A stretch of DNA of 64,000 bases from positions 1 through 64,000 of the forward strand of contig JABTTQ020003408.1 in the NCBI GenBank assembly GCA_016081115.2. Direction: 5' to 3'. Below the pieces are notes generated by a model. It was not told where the DNA came from. It did no database searches and saw only the letters and a list, made by a program, of their open reading frames with translations. The position numbers and the translations under genes were made by a program. Shown one piece after another: positions 42,152 to 52,875 of the stretch (position 1 is its first letter; the number at the start of each line of letters is the position of its first letter). The stretch comes from Rehmannia glutinosa (lineage: Eukaryota; Streptophyta; Magnoliopsida; Lamiales; Orobanchaceae).

Positions 42152-43135
42152 TGTTGGAAATTGGTTTGAGAAGTAATGGTTTAATACCTAACTTTGACCA
42201 ATTTTTTAGTGACTAATTATTTAATTTCAGAGAAATTAAATATTAAAATAAAATTCTACGTTTCGTGTAGATGAGTGTGGTATATTTCTTCTCAAAACCA
42301 TTTAGAGAAATAAAATCCACAAGTTAGTCACTTGGAAATGAGATAATGGGTGATCGGAAGGTGAAAAGACACCATCCCACATGGGAATTAAATGTTAATT
42401 TTATTCAATATATAAGTAAATGGGTTTGTAAGAGTTTGCAAGATGAAATAACTATACACATGTGAGGTGTGGTGGGCACGGCCACACGCGCGCGCCTGCC
42501 CAGCCCGAGCCTGTGTCCCGTGTCTTGTGTCCCGTGTCCCGTGTCCTGACTGGACTGGGCCTAGTTTTGCACAGAAAATATTTGTTTTTTTTTAAAGAAT
42601 AAAAACATATCAGTTGCAAGTTAAAAGCTGAAACTGCAGTTTTTAAAATGAAACAGCACAATTATGTCCACTACTTGGAAGTTACAGCATAGTGGAGTGG
42701 CCACTACTTGGAGGTTACAACATAGTGGAGTGCCCACTACCTGGAGGTTACATCCATTATCTATGAAGTTACTGCCCTGCAGTAAAGAGTCCCAAGGCCT
42801 GGTTGGAAATCCTTTAAATAGGAGCATTGTTGTTGTTCAGATTACACACTTCATAGATATATTTCTTCCTTGTACTTGCATAAGTGTACTCAGTTTTACA
42901 CATTCCAGTTCGAAAGGTGCCTTGAAATTTGCAGTACTGCTATTTTAAGGACGAAGCTGTTGTATCTTTGGGGATAACACGTTTGTTCCGTCAACACTAT
43001 ACGGGACGTGTTTATCTTGCGGATAGAGTTTTTACTCGCCTCAGCTATTATGCAATTTTTGATTTTCTTTGTAATAGTTAGTTCGATTTCCTTGTAATCC
43101 GGTTTACGTAAATAAACACCACAAAATTTTCAACA
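42152..43135 (+). mobile_element. 3' LTR of Copia C
   Basis: 984 bp, from TGTTGGAAATTGG to TTTTCAACA. It contains a CpG-rich block with repeated CGTGTCC (42475-42565) and TTTAAATAGGAGC as a likely TATA region near 42817. It lacks the MITE seen in the 5' copy. Confidence 0.85.
42475..42565. repeat. CpG-rich block in the Copia C 3' LTR
   Basis: GGCCACACGCGCGCGCCTGC followed by five CGTGTC(C/T)-type units. The matching block in the 5' LTR (39925-39985) has a different arrangement, with only two CGTGTCC units, while the flanks are almost identical. Confidence 0.75.
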
Positions 43136-43506
43136 TCCATAAACTTCCTCCGCGTTTCCAGGGGTTTCTTTGAAACCCTGGAAATTTCCAAGGGTTTCTT
43201 GGAAATATTCGCCGTGGAAGTTTTAACTCCCTGGATTCTTGAACTCGTCATCTGATCAACAGCCCTGGAACAATTATTGGCTTTATTTCCAGGGCCTGGA
43301 ATGATCTCGCAGTCCGCTGACAAAAACGAATAATCTCGCATTTCTCTCAGCCACTCTACTTTCTCCCTTCTATCCAACAACATCGTTTTTACCGTTTTCG
43401 CAGATTTCTTCTGATATCTGCCATTCTTGAATTTTCTTTCATGTTCTTTTATTGCAGATTTATCTAACCATGACGTTTTTTCAAGACCCGTCTTCTTAAT
43501 TCTCAA
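43136..43506 (-). pseudogene. SPT2-family chromatin protein, upstream part
   Basis: The minus strand shows SAKTVKTMLLDRREKVEWLR EMRDYSFLSADCEIIPGPG, then SRVSKKPLETRRKFMD up to the Copia C insertion. The segment REMRDYSFL-SDD-E-P-P is typical of the middle of plant SPT2 proteins. The text CTTGATTTTAGTTTTGTTTGAG at the 5' side looks like an intron acceptor, so this is an internal exon and earlier exons lie to the right, beyond elements B and D. It joins in sense with 39585-39295. Confidence 0.7.
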
Positions 43507-43726
43507 ACAAAACTAAAATCAAGATTAATGTACAAGTTTTACAGAGAATATGAAACGATGTATATCTTTTGATGGAAAGATACTTAAACTCAGGAATATA
43601 GTATCATATTTGTTAAATGAGTCCTATTTGATAAAGGAGTAGGTTTTTTTCTAAAAAAAATTAAAGGAATAGTTAATTAATTAAAAACACCTAACTCTAT
43701 AATTGTTAAATATTAGGGATTTTAAC

Positions 43727-43907
43727 TGATAGAATATATTATGTAAATCAGTGTATATTTGGTAGCTTCGTTATAGCCTAGAAATCCTCTCTTATATGGG
43801 AAAGTGTATATTTAGTTTAGCTTAATTATAGGCTAGAATTCATCTTGTAATCTTGTATAAAACTATCCACTGATGAATAAAAAGGATCAAGGAATTACAT
43901 TCTTTCA
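43727..43907 (+). mobile_element. 5' LTR of Copia B
   Basis: From TGATAGAATATATT to CATTCTTTCA. A TATA-like TATAAAAC is at 43856-43863. Confidence 0.93.
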
Positions 43908-43922
43908 TGGTATCACGAGAAC
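43908..43922 (+). other. Primer-binding site of Copia B
   Basis: TGGTATCACGAGAAC follows the LTR without a gap. It is the initiator-methionine tRNA type. Confidence 0.85.
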
Positions 43923-44015
43923 TAGGGAAACTTCTTCATGTTTCTTCCGCAGTGCCCTATTTTTTCTCAACCAATCTTTCTGTCTTCTTCGATCTTCCCT
44001 CCCCTATCAGCCACC

Positions 44016-44870
44016 ATGACTGAAAAATCAATATTTCACCCAGCTCTTGTTGTCTCTAACATCAAGAACCATATCTCCATTACTCTTGAAATGGAGATTG
44101 TCCAATATGCAACATGGGCAGAGCTTTTCAAAATCCATGCCAAATCTCACCGGGTCCTCCACCATATCATCCCATCGGACAAAGCCAACGACAAGGCGCC
44201 CACCACCGATGCCGAAAAAGAATTATGGTCAACTTTAGATGCTACAGTTCTTCAGTGGATTTGTTCCACGATTTCAACTGATCTTTTACATACCATAATT
44301 GAGCCCGACTCCACAGCTATGGAGGCTTGGAATCGATTGCGAGATCTTTTTCAAGATAACAAAAACTCTCGGGCAGTCACACTTGAACAAGAGTTTTCTC
44401 ATACCAACATGGAGGATTTTCTGAATGCTTCTGCGTATTGTCAATGTCTCAAAGGATTGTCGGATCAACTAAAGAATGTCGGCGCACCGGTATCCAATGA
44501 CAGGCTTATTTTTTAGATGGTTGCGGGACTCATGGAGGCCTATAGTGGCGTTGGAACGATTATACGCCAAAGCAACCCCCTTCCCCTTTTCTATCAAGCC
44601 CGTTCTATGCTCATTCTTGAAGAAGCGGGCTTGGCTAAGAAGGCAGCCACAGGTTTGAATTCTGCCATGACGGCTGCCATAACCAAGGAGAATGATGGTA
44701 CTCCACCTTTATATGACGTCTACCCTCAAAATAAAAATAATGGTGGTAACAAAGCTCCCCACGACACCAATTCTGGGAAACATCATGGTGGTGGTCGTGG
44801 GGGTGGCAGAGGCGGCAATCGTGGTGGTGGTGACGGACGTGGTAGGGGTCACCAACTCCCGCAATGTTAG
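44016..44870 (+). pseudogene. Gag of Copia B
   Basis: The likely start is the ATG at 44016 in CCACCATGAC; an in-frame ATG at 43938 lies upstream. It reads SIFHPALVVSNIKNHISITL EMEIVQYATWAELF, then the UBN2 core ATVLQWICSTISTDLLHTII and AMEAWNRLRDLFQDNKNSRA. A TAG at 44514 interrupts RLIF-MVAGL in the same frame, probably one C-to-T change. The C-terminus is Gly/Arg-rich (GGGRGGGRGGNRGGG), an RNA-binding tail used here in place of a zinc knuckle. Confidence 0.88.
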
Positions 44871-45366
44871 CCGTGGTCTCCACCATGGACAAAAGCAGTG
44901 CCTGGCACAGGGCGTGGTCTCTTGGGCTATTCCTCCTTGTCCATACCCTACATCTCCTTGGACAAGGCCCAATAATCAGCAGCGGCATCAAACTGGGGTA
45001 CTTGGGCCACGACCACAATAGGCCTATTCTGCAACAGGCCAATCTTCTCCCACTGATATTGAAGTCGCGATGCACACACTTGGGCTCACTCCTCCAGATG
45101 CAAACTGGTACATGGACACCGGCGCTACGTCTCATATGACATCTAACTCCGGTAATCTCTCGTCTTATTTTAATATGAGCAATAATCGTGGTATAATTGT
45201 TGGTAATGGTCATAAAATTCCAATTCGTGGTTATGGTCATACAACTTTATCTTCCCCACACCCACCTTTATCCTTAAAAAATGTCCTTCATGCTCCTCAT
45301 CTTATCAAGAATTTAGATTCAGTTAGGAAATTTACAACTGATAACTTGGTTTCTGTGGTATTTGAT
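44871..45366 (+). pseudogene. Protease region of Copia B
   Basis: After a frameshift the frame holds TPPDANWYMDTGATSHMTSN, with active site DTG, then SPHPPLSLKNVLHAPHLIKN and TDNLVSVVFD. The solo LTR begins at the next base. Confidence 0.85.
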
Positions 45367-46951
45367 TGTTCGCCTTATTTTTAGCTTCACCGCAAGTGTA
45401 CGGTGTAGTTTATAGAATAGGGTAAGCAAGGTCGTATCCACGGAGACTAATAAATTAGTGCGCTAAGTATTGAACCAAAATAGTTTTATTTTTATTTAGA
45501 CGATTTTAATTTGATGATTGTTGTGGAGGTAAAGACAAGAATAACCACAAGAATACAAGATACTAAGAATAATGGAATTATCAAGAGAATGAAATGGATT
45601 CCCGGATTATGGTTTCAATTAATATTCCTCTTGTTGTCCGATTTAATCAAAGCCAAAGTTATTATCAATACGCCTATAAGACGATCACAACGGTATTTTA
45701 TCCTCTCTCTCGAGATGTATATAAAGTGTAGATTGAAATATCTATGCTAGCATCTCTACTCAACATAAGATACACAACTCCCAAATGCACAAAAGATTAA
45801 ATATCCTCACAAATATTTACAAACCTCTCGATTCATGCAAATATTTGTGTCGAGTACTCAAGATCTAATATTGAAGCTCATCTCTCGAATTATGAATCAA
45901 TATATCAAACAAGTTAAATCATTGGCCAAGTGATAAAACAAGAATAAGAACAAAGTACTCAAATAGGCTTCAAGATAATAACTTCAACCAAGATTAAAAC
46001 ATTCAACAAGAGTTCAATTAATCTACTACCAAAACCCGGAAATCACAAGATGTTTAGTTACTCATTACAAATAAACAACTCATAGACAAATTGTTCATAT
46101 TCATGACAATCTAAAATGAAAGATTAAAGCACAAAGAATGAGAAAACTTAGGGAAATGGATAATCTCTCGATTTATCTTCAATCCTCAAGCTCCAATTCG
46201 ACCCGATTCTTCTCTTGATTCTTCCTTGATGAAGTTGAGCTATTTCTTGTGTTCTTGGGTCTTTTCCGCACCTTTCCTCCTCGGTGTGCGCCCAAAAAGT
46301 GGTATTTATACCCTTTTAGAAGCCTAGGTCAATTTTTGTCATTTTTGGAGTTTTTCTGCAAGAACGCACGGGTCGTGCGTTGGCGCACGGGCTACCCGTG
46401 CGCCATCCCATAGAAAACATCCAGTCTCTGTAGGGCGCACGGGTCGTGAGTCCACGCACGGGTTACCCGTGCGCCACGCAAACGTCCAAATTTGTTTGCG
46501 GGGTCTTCATAAGAGTTGTAGCCCTCTCTTTTAGCTTTCCATAGCCACTTGAATCAGCTCAATATCAATTTTGTAGAGAGAGTTATGACCAAAATACTAA
46601 ATCCTGCCAGTGCTGGAATTCCATACGCGTTTGGATGTTCCTTGAGATAAATCTCCTTGTTGTTTGATAATCCATGCTTCTTTTGCCACACGACTCATCA
46701 CTATGTCTCTAGACTCTATATAGTTGGCTTCCAATTGGGTGTAATCGCTCGATTCTTGATGATTCTAGGTAGCAATGCTCGTATTTGTCACAAAATCACT
46801 CCAAATATCGTTCAATTCCTACAAAACAAGCAAGCGTAATATCTTTTTCACAAAGAGCGAATATATACCATTTCATACACGTTATTGCATGTTTATAAAC
46901 AATTATAGCCATAAATATGCCCTAAAATACATGCAAAACTCACACTCAACA
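45367..46951 (-). mobile_element. Solo Athila-like LTR in reverse orientation
   Basis: It starts TGTTCGCCTTATTTTTAGC, the reverse of the outer element's LTR end, and ends CACTCAACA. It aligns through most of its length with the LTRs at 18341 and 34815, but the U3 end and GC block differ. The TATA box (minus strand TATAAATA) is at 46310-46303. There is no matching 5-bp duplication (TTGAT left, ACTAA right), and about 15 Copia codons between FD and LMRCDS are missing at the junction. Confidence 0.85.
46365..46500. repeat. GC palindrome block of the solo LTR
   Basis: Perfect hairpins on this block: AACGCACG-ACC-CGTGCGTT and GGCGCACGGG-TAG-CCCGTGCGCC (read on the minus strand), plus GCACGGGT-A-ACCCGTGC. 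It lies about 55 bp upstream of the TATA box, at the same place as the unrelated GCGCCGCAGCGC block in the outer element's LTRs. Confidence 0.88.
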
Positions 46952-48305
46952 ACTAATGAGATGTGATAGTCGGGGCGAGTTATATCCCATCACAACTCCA
47001 GCCCCACCATCGACTTTTGCCGCATTAGCGCCTTCTTTATGGCATGATCGTTTGGGTCATCCGGGAACCCTATTTTCGATTCCTTAAGCAAAATAAATTT
47101 ATTAAGTGTAATAAAATTCTTAATTCTCATGTTTGTCGTTCTTGCTCTCTTGGAAAACATATTAAGTTGCCATTTGTTACTTCTAATTCATGCACTTTTA
47201 TGCCTTTTGATATTATCCATTGTGATATTTGGACATCTCCTGTTTTGAGCTCTTCCGGGCATCGTTATTATTTAATTTTGTTGGATGATTACTCAAATTT
47301 TTTGTGGACATTTCTTTTATCAAAGAAATCTCAGGTTTTCTCAACCTTCTTATCCTTTCGCACATTCATCCGCACTCAATTTGAACAGACATTAAAAATA
47401 TTCAATGTGATAATGGTCGAGAATTTGATAATGGGCCGTTTCGGAAATTTTGTACTGATAATGGTTTGCTTTTTCGATTTTCTTGTCCACATACTTCTTT
47501 TCAAAATGGAAAAGCCGAAAGAAAAATTCGAACCATTAACAATATTATTCGTACACTACTTGCCCATTCTTCTCTACCACATTCCTTTTGGCATCATGCA
47601 CTACAACTGGCAACCTACCTTCTCAACATACTTCCAAGTAAGCAATTAGCCTATCAATCCCTTCTTAAAATTCTCTATCAAAAGGACCCATATTATTCTC
47701 ATCTCCGGGTGTTCGGGTGCTTATGCTACCCTCTTTTGCCCTCCACCACTATTAACAAACTACAACCTCGTTCAACCCCATGTGTCTTTTTGGGTTACCC
47801 TTCCAATCATCGTGGTTACAAGTGTTATGATCTATCTTTGCATAAAATCATTATTAGTAGCCATGTCATTTTTGATGAGACAAATTTTCCATTTGCTAAG
47901 CTGCATAGTCTCCCCCCTCCCACTTATGATTTCTTGAATGAGGGCTTGTCTCTATATGTGATACACCATCTGAATTCACAAACACACATGCCCTCTCCTC
48001 ACCAAGACATCCCACCCCAGCCGACTCAGACACAAGATCCTTCGCGCAGCTCGCCAAACCCCTCCACAACCCAACCCCCAGCCTACACAGGCCCTATTGA
48101 TGTTGGCCCAGTACACTCCCCTGCCCTCCCTCTGGCCCAACCTACTCCAATACCCGTCCACAAACCAATCACACGTAGCCAACACGGGATTTTCAAACCA
48201 AAACATCACTATGATCTCTACACCAGTGTGTCTAAATCCCCTCTTTCTCGTAACCCCATTTCTCCTCTTCATGACCCGAATTGGAAAATGGCCATGGAAG
48301 ACTAA
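46952..48305 (+). pseudogene. GAG-pre-integrase and integrase of Copia B
   Basis: LMRCDSRGELYPITTPAPP resumes the frame, then LWHDRLGHPG (zinc-binding) and CRSCSLGKHIKLPF. The rve core has IIHCDIWTSPVLSSSGHRYY and DDYSNFLWTF. After a frameshift comes QCDNGREFDNGPF, and TSFQNGKAERKIRTINNIIR holds the catalytic Glu. FWHHALQLATYLLNILPSKQ, LRVFGCLCYPL and CVFLGYPSNHRGYKCYDL follow. The tail is Pro/Thr-rich. A TAA at 48303 ends the frame. Confidence 0.9.
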
Positions 48306-49808
48306 TATAATGCTCTTATTAAAAATAAGACGTGGGATTTGGTGCCCCGTCCGCCTGATGTTAATATCATTCGGTCTATGTGGATTTTTACTCATAAAAA
48401 AAGATCTGATGGTTCTTTTGAGCGGCATAAAGCCCATCTTGTAGGTGATGGCAAAACTCAACAGGTTGGCATGGATTGTGGAGACACTTTCAGTCCGGTG
48501 GTCAAACCGGCAACCATTCGCACTGTACTCAGTTTAGCTCTCTCTAAAGCTTAGCCCATACACCAACTTGATGTGAAAAATGCATTCCTGCATGGAAAAC
48601 TCAATGAAACTGTGTACATGTATCAGCCCATGGGTTTTCGGGACCCCATTCATCCTAATTATGTTTGTTTGCTCAAAAGGTCCTTGTATGGACTCAAACA
48701 AGCACCTCGGGCCTGGTATAAGCGTTTTGCGGATTACGCTTCTTCTATTGGTTTTTCTCATAGTCGGTCTGATCATTCGCTCTTCATCTATCGTCACGGT
48801 ATGGATACTGCTTACGTTCTTCTATATGTTGATGATATTATCTTAACTGCGTCCTCTGGTGTTCTTCGCAAGTCCATCATATCTCTTCTCAGCTCAGAAT
48901 TTGCTATGAAAGACTTGGGGCCTTTGAGTGATTTCTTGGGTATCGCGGTCACAAAACATGCAGGTGGTTTATTTTTATCACAGAGGACATATGCAACAGA
49001 GATTATAGAACGAGCCGGTATGACAAATTGCAAGCTGTCTCCCACACCGGTTAATACTCAATCAAAGATGAGTGCTAATTCTAGCCCTCCATGTGAAAAC
49101 CCTTCCCATTATCGAAGCCTTGCGGGGACTCTGCAATATCTTACTTTCACAAGGCCCGACATTTCTTATGTTTTGCAACAAATTTGTTTATTCATGCATG
49201 ACCAGCGAGAAGAACACATGCATGCTCTCAAGCGCATTGTGCGCTACATTCAGGGTACACTTGATCATGGCTTGCATCTATATCCGTCTTCGACAACTAC
49301 TCTCTTGTCTTATACGGATGCTGATTGGGGTGGATGTCCAAACACCAGATGTTCCACCTCTGGTTATTGTGTTTTCCTTGGAGATAATTTGATCTCTTGG
49401 TTCGCTAAATGGCAGACTACTTTATCTCGATCTAGTGCGAAGGCCGAGTACCGCGGAGTGGCCAATGTGGTCTCTGAATCTTGTTGGTTACGCAACCTTC
49501 TTCTAGAACTTCATTGTCCTATTCAAAAAGCTACATTGGTATATTGTGATAATGTCAGTGCCATATATTTATCTGGCAATCCCGTTCAACATCAGCTCAC
49601 TAAACATATCGAGATGGATATTCACTTTGTTCGAGAAAAGGTTGCTCGAGGCGAAGTTCGTGTCTTACATGTCCCATCACGCCATCAGATAGCAGATATC
49701 TTTACAAAAGGCCTCCCATTATTCTTATTTGAAGATTTTCGGGACAGTCTCAACGTTCGTCGACCTCCCGTTTTCAACTGCGGGAGTGTGATAGAATATA
49801 TTATGTAA
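48306..49808 (+). pseudogene. Reverse transcriptase and RNase H of Copia B
   Basis: RVT_2 begins TWDLVPRPPDVNIIRSMWIF and HKAHLVGDGKTQQVGMDCGD TFSPV. One stop falls at about 48552. From 48573 there is an open frame of 411 codons: LDVKNAFLHGKLNETVYM, SLYGLKQAPRAWYKRF, LLYVDDIILTASS (YVDD), MKDLGPLSDFLGI and RSLAGTLQYLTFTRPDISYV. RNase H follows with SYTDADWGGCPNTRCSTSGY, SSAKAEYRGVANVVSE, NPVQHQLTKHIEMDIHFVRE and LHVPSRHQIADIFTKGL. It ends inside the 3' LTR, as is common in this lineage. This is the best-preserved polymerase in the window. Confidence 0.92.
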
Positions 49809-49969
49809 ATCAGTGTATATTTGGTAGCTTAGTTATAGCCTAGAAATCCTCTCTTATATGGGAAAGTGTATATTTAGTTTAGCTTAATTATAGGCTAGAA
49901 TTCATCTTGTAATCTTGTATAAAACTATCCACTGATGAATGAAAAGGATCAAGGAATTACATTCTTTCA
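49789..49969 (+). mobile_element. 3' LTR of Copia B
   Basis: TGATAGAATATATT to CATTCTTTCA, two substitutions from the 5' copy, preceded by the short purine tract GCGGGAGTG and followed by TTAAC. Confidence 0.93.
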
Positions 49970-49976
49970 TTAACGT

Positions 49977-51539
49977 TGTTGGGAAATTTATTAGATTTTG
50001 ATGAATGCCATGTAAAACTTAGAATAGGAAGTTGGCACCCCAATCTTTGTTGTAAACTGCATTGTAATAGATAGGGCTGGTCAAGCTGAGTTAAGTCAGC
50101 TATGCCCAAACATACAAGAAGACAATCAAGACTAGAAGGAAGAATCATGAGACATTTGAGTATGGCAAAGAAGAGAAGACGGAACTCTATAAGGAGCGGT
50201 GAGATGCGGTGAGTGGAGTATCGTCAAGTCAACTCAAGAAAAGCCAAGTATCAAGTTGAAGTGACAGAAAGAGTTATCCAATGATTGGAAGCTAACTCTA
50301 AGTCACCTGGGAAAGCAAGGAAATGCAACAAGTCGAGATAATGAAAAAGATCCGTTTGCCGTAGTAAATCAAGAGAATTACTTAAACAAGTAATATCTCC
50401 ATGCTACCTTTCTTGAAGTGCTCGGTCCCGAGGAAGCGTGCAAAAGGAATAAACCAATGGGAAGCACTACACCGTGTCGAACTCGAAAAGTCGGAGAACA
50501 ATTCATACGAGGAAGTGGCAATTCCAAGGATCGCAACAAGACAAGCCAACGACCACAAGTGACTTTAAAAAATAAGCCTATCTCTTCAACGGGCCGATTT
50601 TTGAAAGATCACTATAAAAGGCTGAGGAATGACTCTGAAAAAGAAGAAGAGGTTACCTGAATCACGAACATTTCAAGAAAACATTTGAACTGTAACCTAA
50701 AATATTCTCAAATCATTCAAGATTAATCCTCAAGCCTACACTACGAAGAAAATCAATCCAACACTCACCTTTGAAGGAAAGATAGCTTCAATCAGTTGAA
50801 GAGGAAACCTTTGAAGAAAAGGGGTCTACATTCCACGAAGGATTGTAGGAAGGTTCAAGGTTGAACCAAGTCTTGAGCTTTTGGAGGGCTTCGTGATCAA
50901 ATCCAAAGAGCTTGAGCAAGTGGGTGTAGTAGCAAGACAAGCTTGCCCCTGTGAAGAAGCCGAGTCGAGTCGCAGAAGCCACCGAGTGATCAAGGCGTCT
51001 CGGATCGAGTCCCAAAGGATCAAGTCACTGTGTGATCAAGACTTGTATCCGGACTTACCACTTTGTATACTAATCAATACCTAGTGGATTCCTCCAGGAG
51101 TTGGAGAAGAGAGAGTAGAAGAATTACCCCATCTTGAACCTCTATAAAAACTTATCGTGTCTTTTACATTTCAGCAAAGACTTTAATTCCTGCATCTTAA
51201 TTGTTTAATTTTCACGACATATTTGCTATCCATTAGATAATCTCTAAGTACTAAATCAAGCTCTAAATCTCTACTTAACCAAACTTAAGGGTGTTAAGTC
51301 TTCCGCTGAAAAACAAACCACAGTTGAGTTAATTTAGACTTAACAATTTGAGTTATTCCATCAATACTCGGTTGAGTCGTTGAGAGACTAACTCTACCTT
51401 GATTAACTAAATTGGTCATCCACCAAGGACACAAATTGTGTAGTATCAACTCGAACATTTAAAAGGACTAAATCAAAAATTTGGTAAGGTTTATTCAACC
51501 CCCTTCTAAACCTTACACTTACACCCCTTGGGACCTACA
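49977..51539 (+). mobile_element. 5' LTR of Sirevirus D
   Basis: 1563 bp, TGTTGGGAAATTTATT to GGGACCTACA. The TATA box TATAAAAG is at 50613-50620. It aligns with 62504-64000 with frequent small indels. Confidence 0.9.
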
Positions 51540-51540
51540 A

Positions 51541-51555
51541 GTGGTATCGGAGCGG
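51541..51555 (+). other. Primer-binding site of Sirevirus D
   Basis: GTGGTATCGGAGCGG starts two bases after the LTR. The core TGGTATC-GAGC is the initiator-methionine tRNA type usual for Sireviruses. Confidence 0.88.
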
Positions 51556-51666
51556 TTGGTTCATTGAGCCTTCCGCATCAGTTCTTGAACTAGATCTCCA
51601 AACTTTTCAAAGTCCGCTTTAGTACTTAAACTTTCAAAACTACCTTTATCATTAAAATTTATTATC

Positions 51667-52875
51667 ATGGAAGCAAATTTGACACGCATCCCTATGTTCA
51701 CAATTGAAGAATTTGATGATTGGAAAATTCGATATGCGTGCTCATCTATCAAAGATTACATGATGAGATGTGGATAGTGATAGAGGATGGGCCACCGCAA
51801 ATCTTAAAGGTGAACACAAGAAGAAGAGTTTGCGGTGAAGGTGAAGAGGATGTTGTCCCTAGACCCAGCTATGGTTGAAAAACCAAGAACCGAATGGATA
51901 AATGATGACAGAAAAAAGATACAACATGGACAATGTAGCCAAGGACATCCTTTACAAAACATCGACAAAGTCATGTTCAATAAAGTCAAATCATGCAAAA
52001 TGGCTAAAGAAATGGGACAAGCTAACATTGATTTGTGAAGGCTCGGAGCAAATCAAAGAAAACAAATTATCGGTGGTCAGTACTGAGTAAATTTGAGAAC
52101 TTGAGAATGATCTCGGAGAAAACCTGGATCAACTGGATGCTCGGTTCACGTAAATCACCAACGAGCTATCTCGCACTTGGAAAGGAATATACGAATGAAA
52201 TGTGTATGAAGATCCTAAAAAGTCTTCCAATTTGAATGGGAAATGAAGGTCATGGCACTAAGACATTCCATGGACCTATCAAAGACATCCAACCATGAAC
52301 TATTCTCGGACCTCAAAGCCTACGAGTTTGATGAGAAGAAAAGACCAGGAAGAGACAATTTGTACCCAAAATAGTTGCTCTAATTGTTAAAGATGGGAAG
52401 AGAGTCGAGGTCAAAGAAGCCATTGATCCGAAGAAATAGCCCCGATGGTTAAAAGATTCAACAAGTTCTTCAATAAGAACTACAAGAGAGGCAAGGGCGA
52501 ATCTTCCGGAAGACACTCGGCTCCTCCAAGTCAAGGGAAGATAGGCCAACCAAGAGAACATATCATCAAAAAGTCAATATCAAAGGGTCGACAATCCAAG
52601 AATGGAAAGAGTCGATCAAAAGGTTGAATATCTATGCCTGAATGTAGACAACCAGGTCACTACGCCATTGATTGCCCATATCCCGTAGTCAACAAATACG
52701 GGAATGAAGAAGAAAGAAAAGTCTTTAGAGAAAGAAGACAAGAAAAGAAAAAGGCAATGTTGGTCGCAGAGATCGCAAAAAACAGCCAAGTCAAGAGAGA
52801 CAAATGATTGAGAGCGGTGAAGCCGACTACTCAAGTGACTCGAAGAAGAAGCCTTGATCCGTTTGATGGCCAAGG
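51667..52875 (+). pseudogene. Gag of Sirevirus D
   Basis: The ATG at 51667 gives MEANLTRIPMFTIEEFDDWK. Frames then change repeatedly, showing PRTEWINDDRKK, LDKVMFNKVKSCKMAKE-like text, LICEGSEQIKENKLSVV, EYTNEMCMKILKSLP, HSMDLSKTSNHELFSDLKAY EFDEKKR and a zinc knuckle CRQPGHYAIDCPYP near 52640-52680. The order is that of Sirevirus Gag. It carries many stops and frameshifts. Confidence 0.85.

Larger units (their letters stand above)
39586..43135 (+). mobile_element. Copia element C, internally deleted
   Basis: It begins TGTTGGAAATTGG and ends TTTTCAACA. The flanks are TCCGT (39581-39585) and TCCAT (43136-43140), 4 of 5 identical. The 3' LTR is complete (984 bp). The 5' LTR matches it only up to about 40377 and then passes straight into reverse transcriptase. 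The rest of that LTR, gag, protease and integrase are deleted. It is inserted into the SPT2 gene in opposite orientation. Confidence 0.85.
43727..49969 (+). mobile_element. Copia element B (short-LTR type)
   Basis: 181-bp LTRs differ at two positions only, with exact 5-bp duplications TTAAC at 43722-43726 and 49970-49974. The interior encodes gag, protease, integrase, RT and RNase H in Copia order. The very short LTR and the gag type fit the Ale/Retrofit lineage. Three in-frame stops and an inserted solo LTR disable it. Confidence 0.93.

Noticed and set aside
44635..45240. Long antisense frame of about 200 codons over the Gly/Arg-rich Gag tail of Copia B
   Set aside because: It is the shadow of a GGT/GGC-rich sense sequence and has no recognisable domain.
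47976..48461. Antisense frame of 161 codons over the Pro/Thr-rich integrase tail of Copia B
   Set aside because: The sense strand is clearly the integrase-RT linker. The antisense frame is a by-product of Pro-rich codons.
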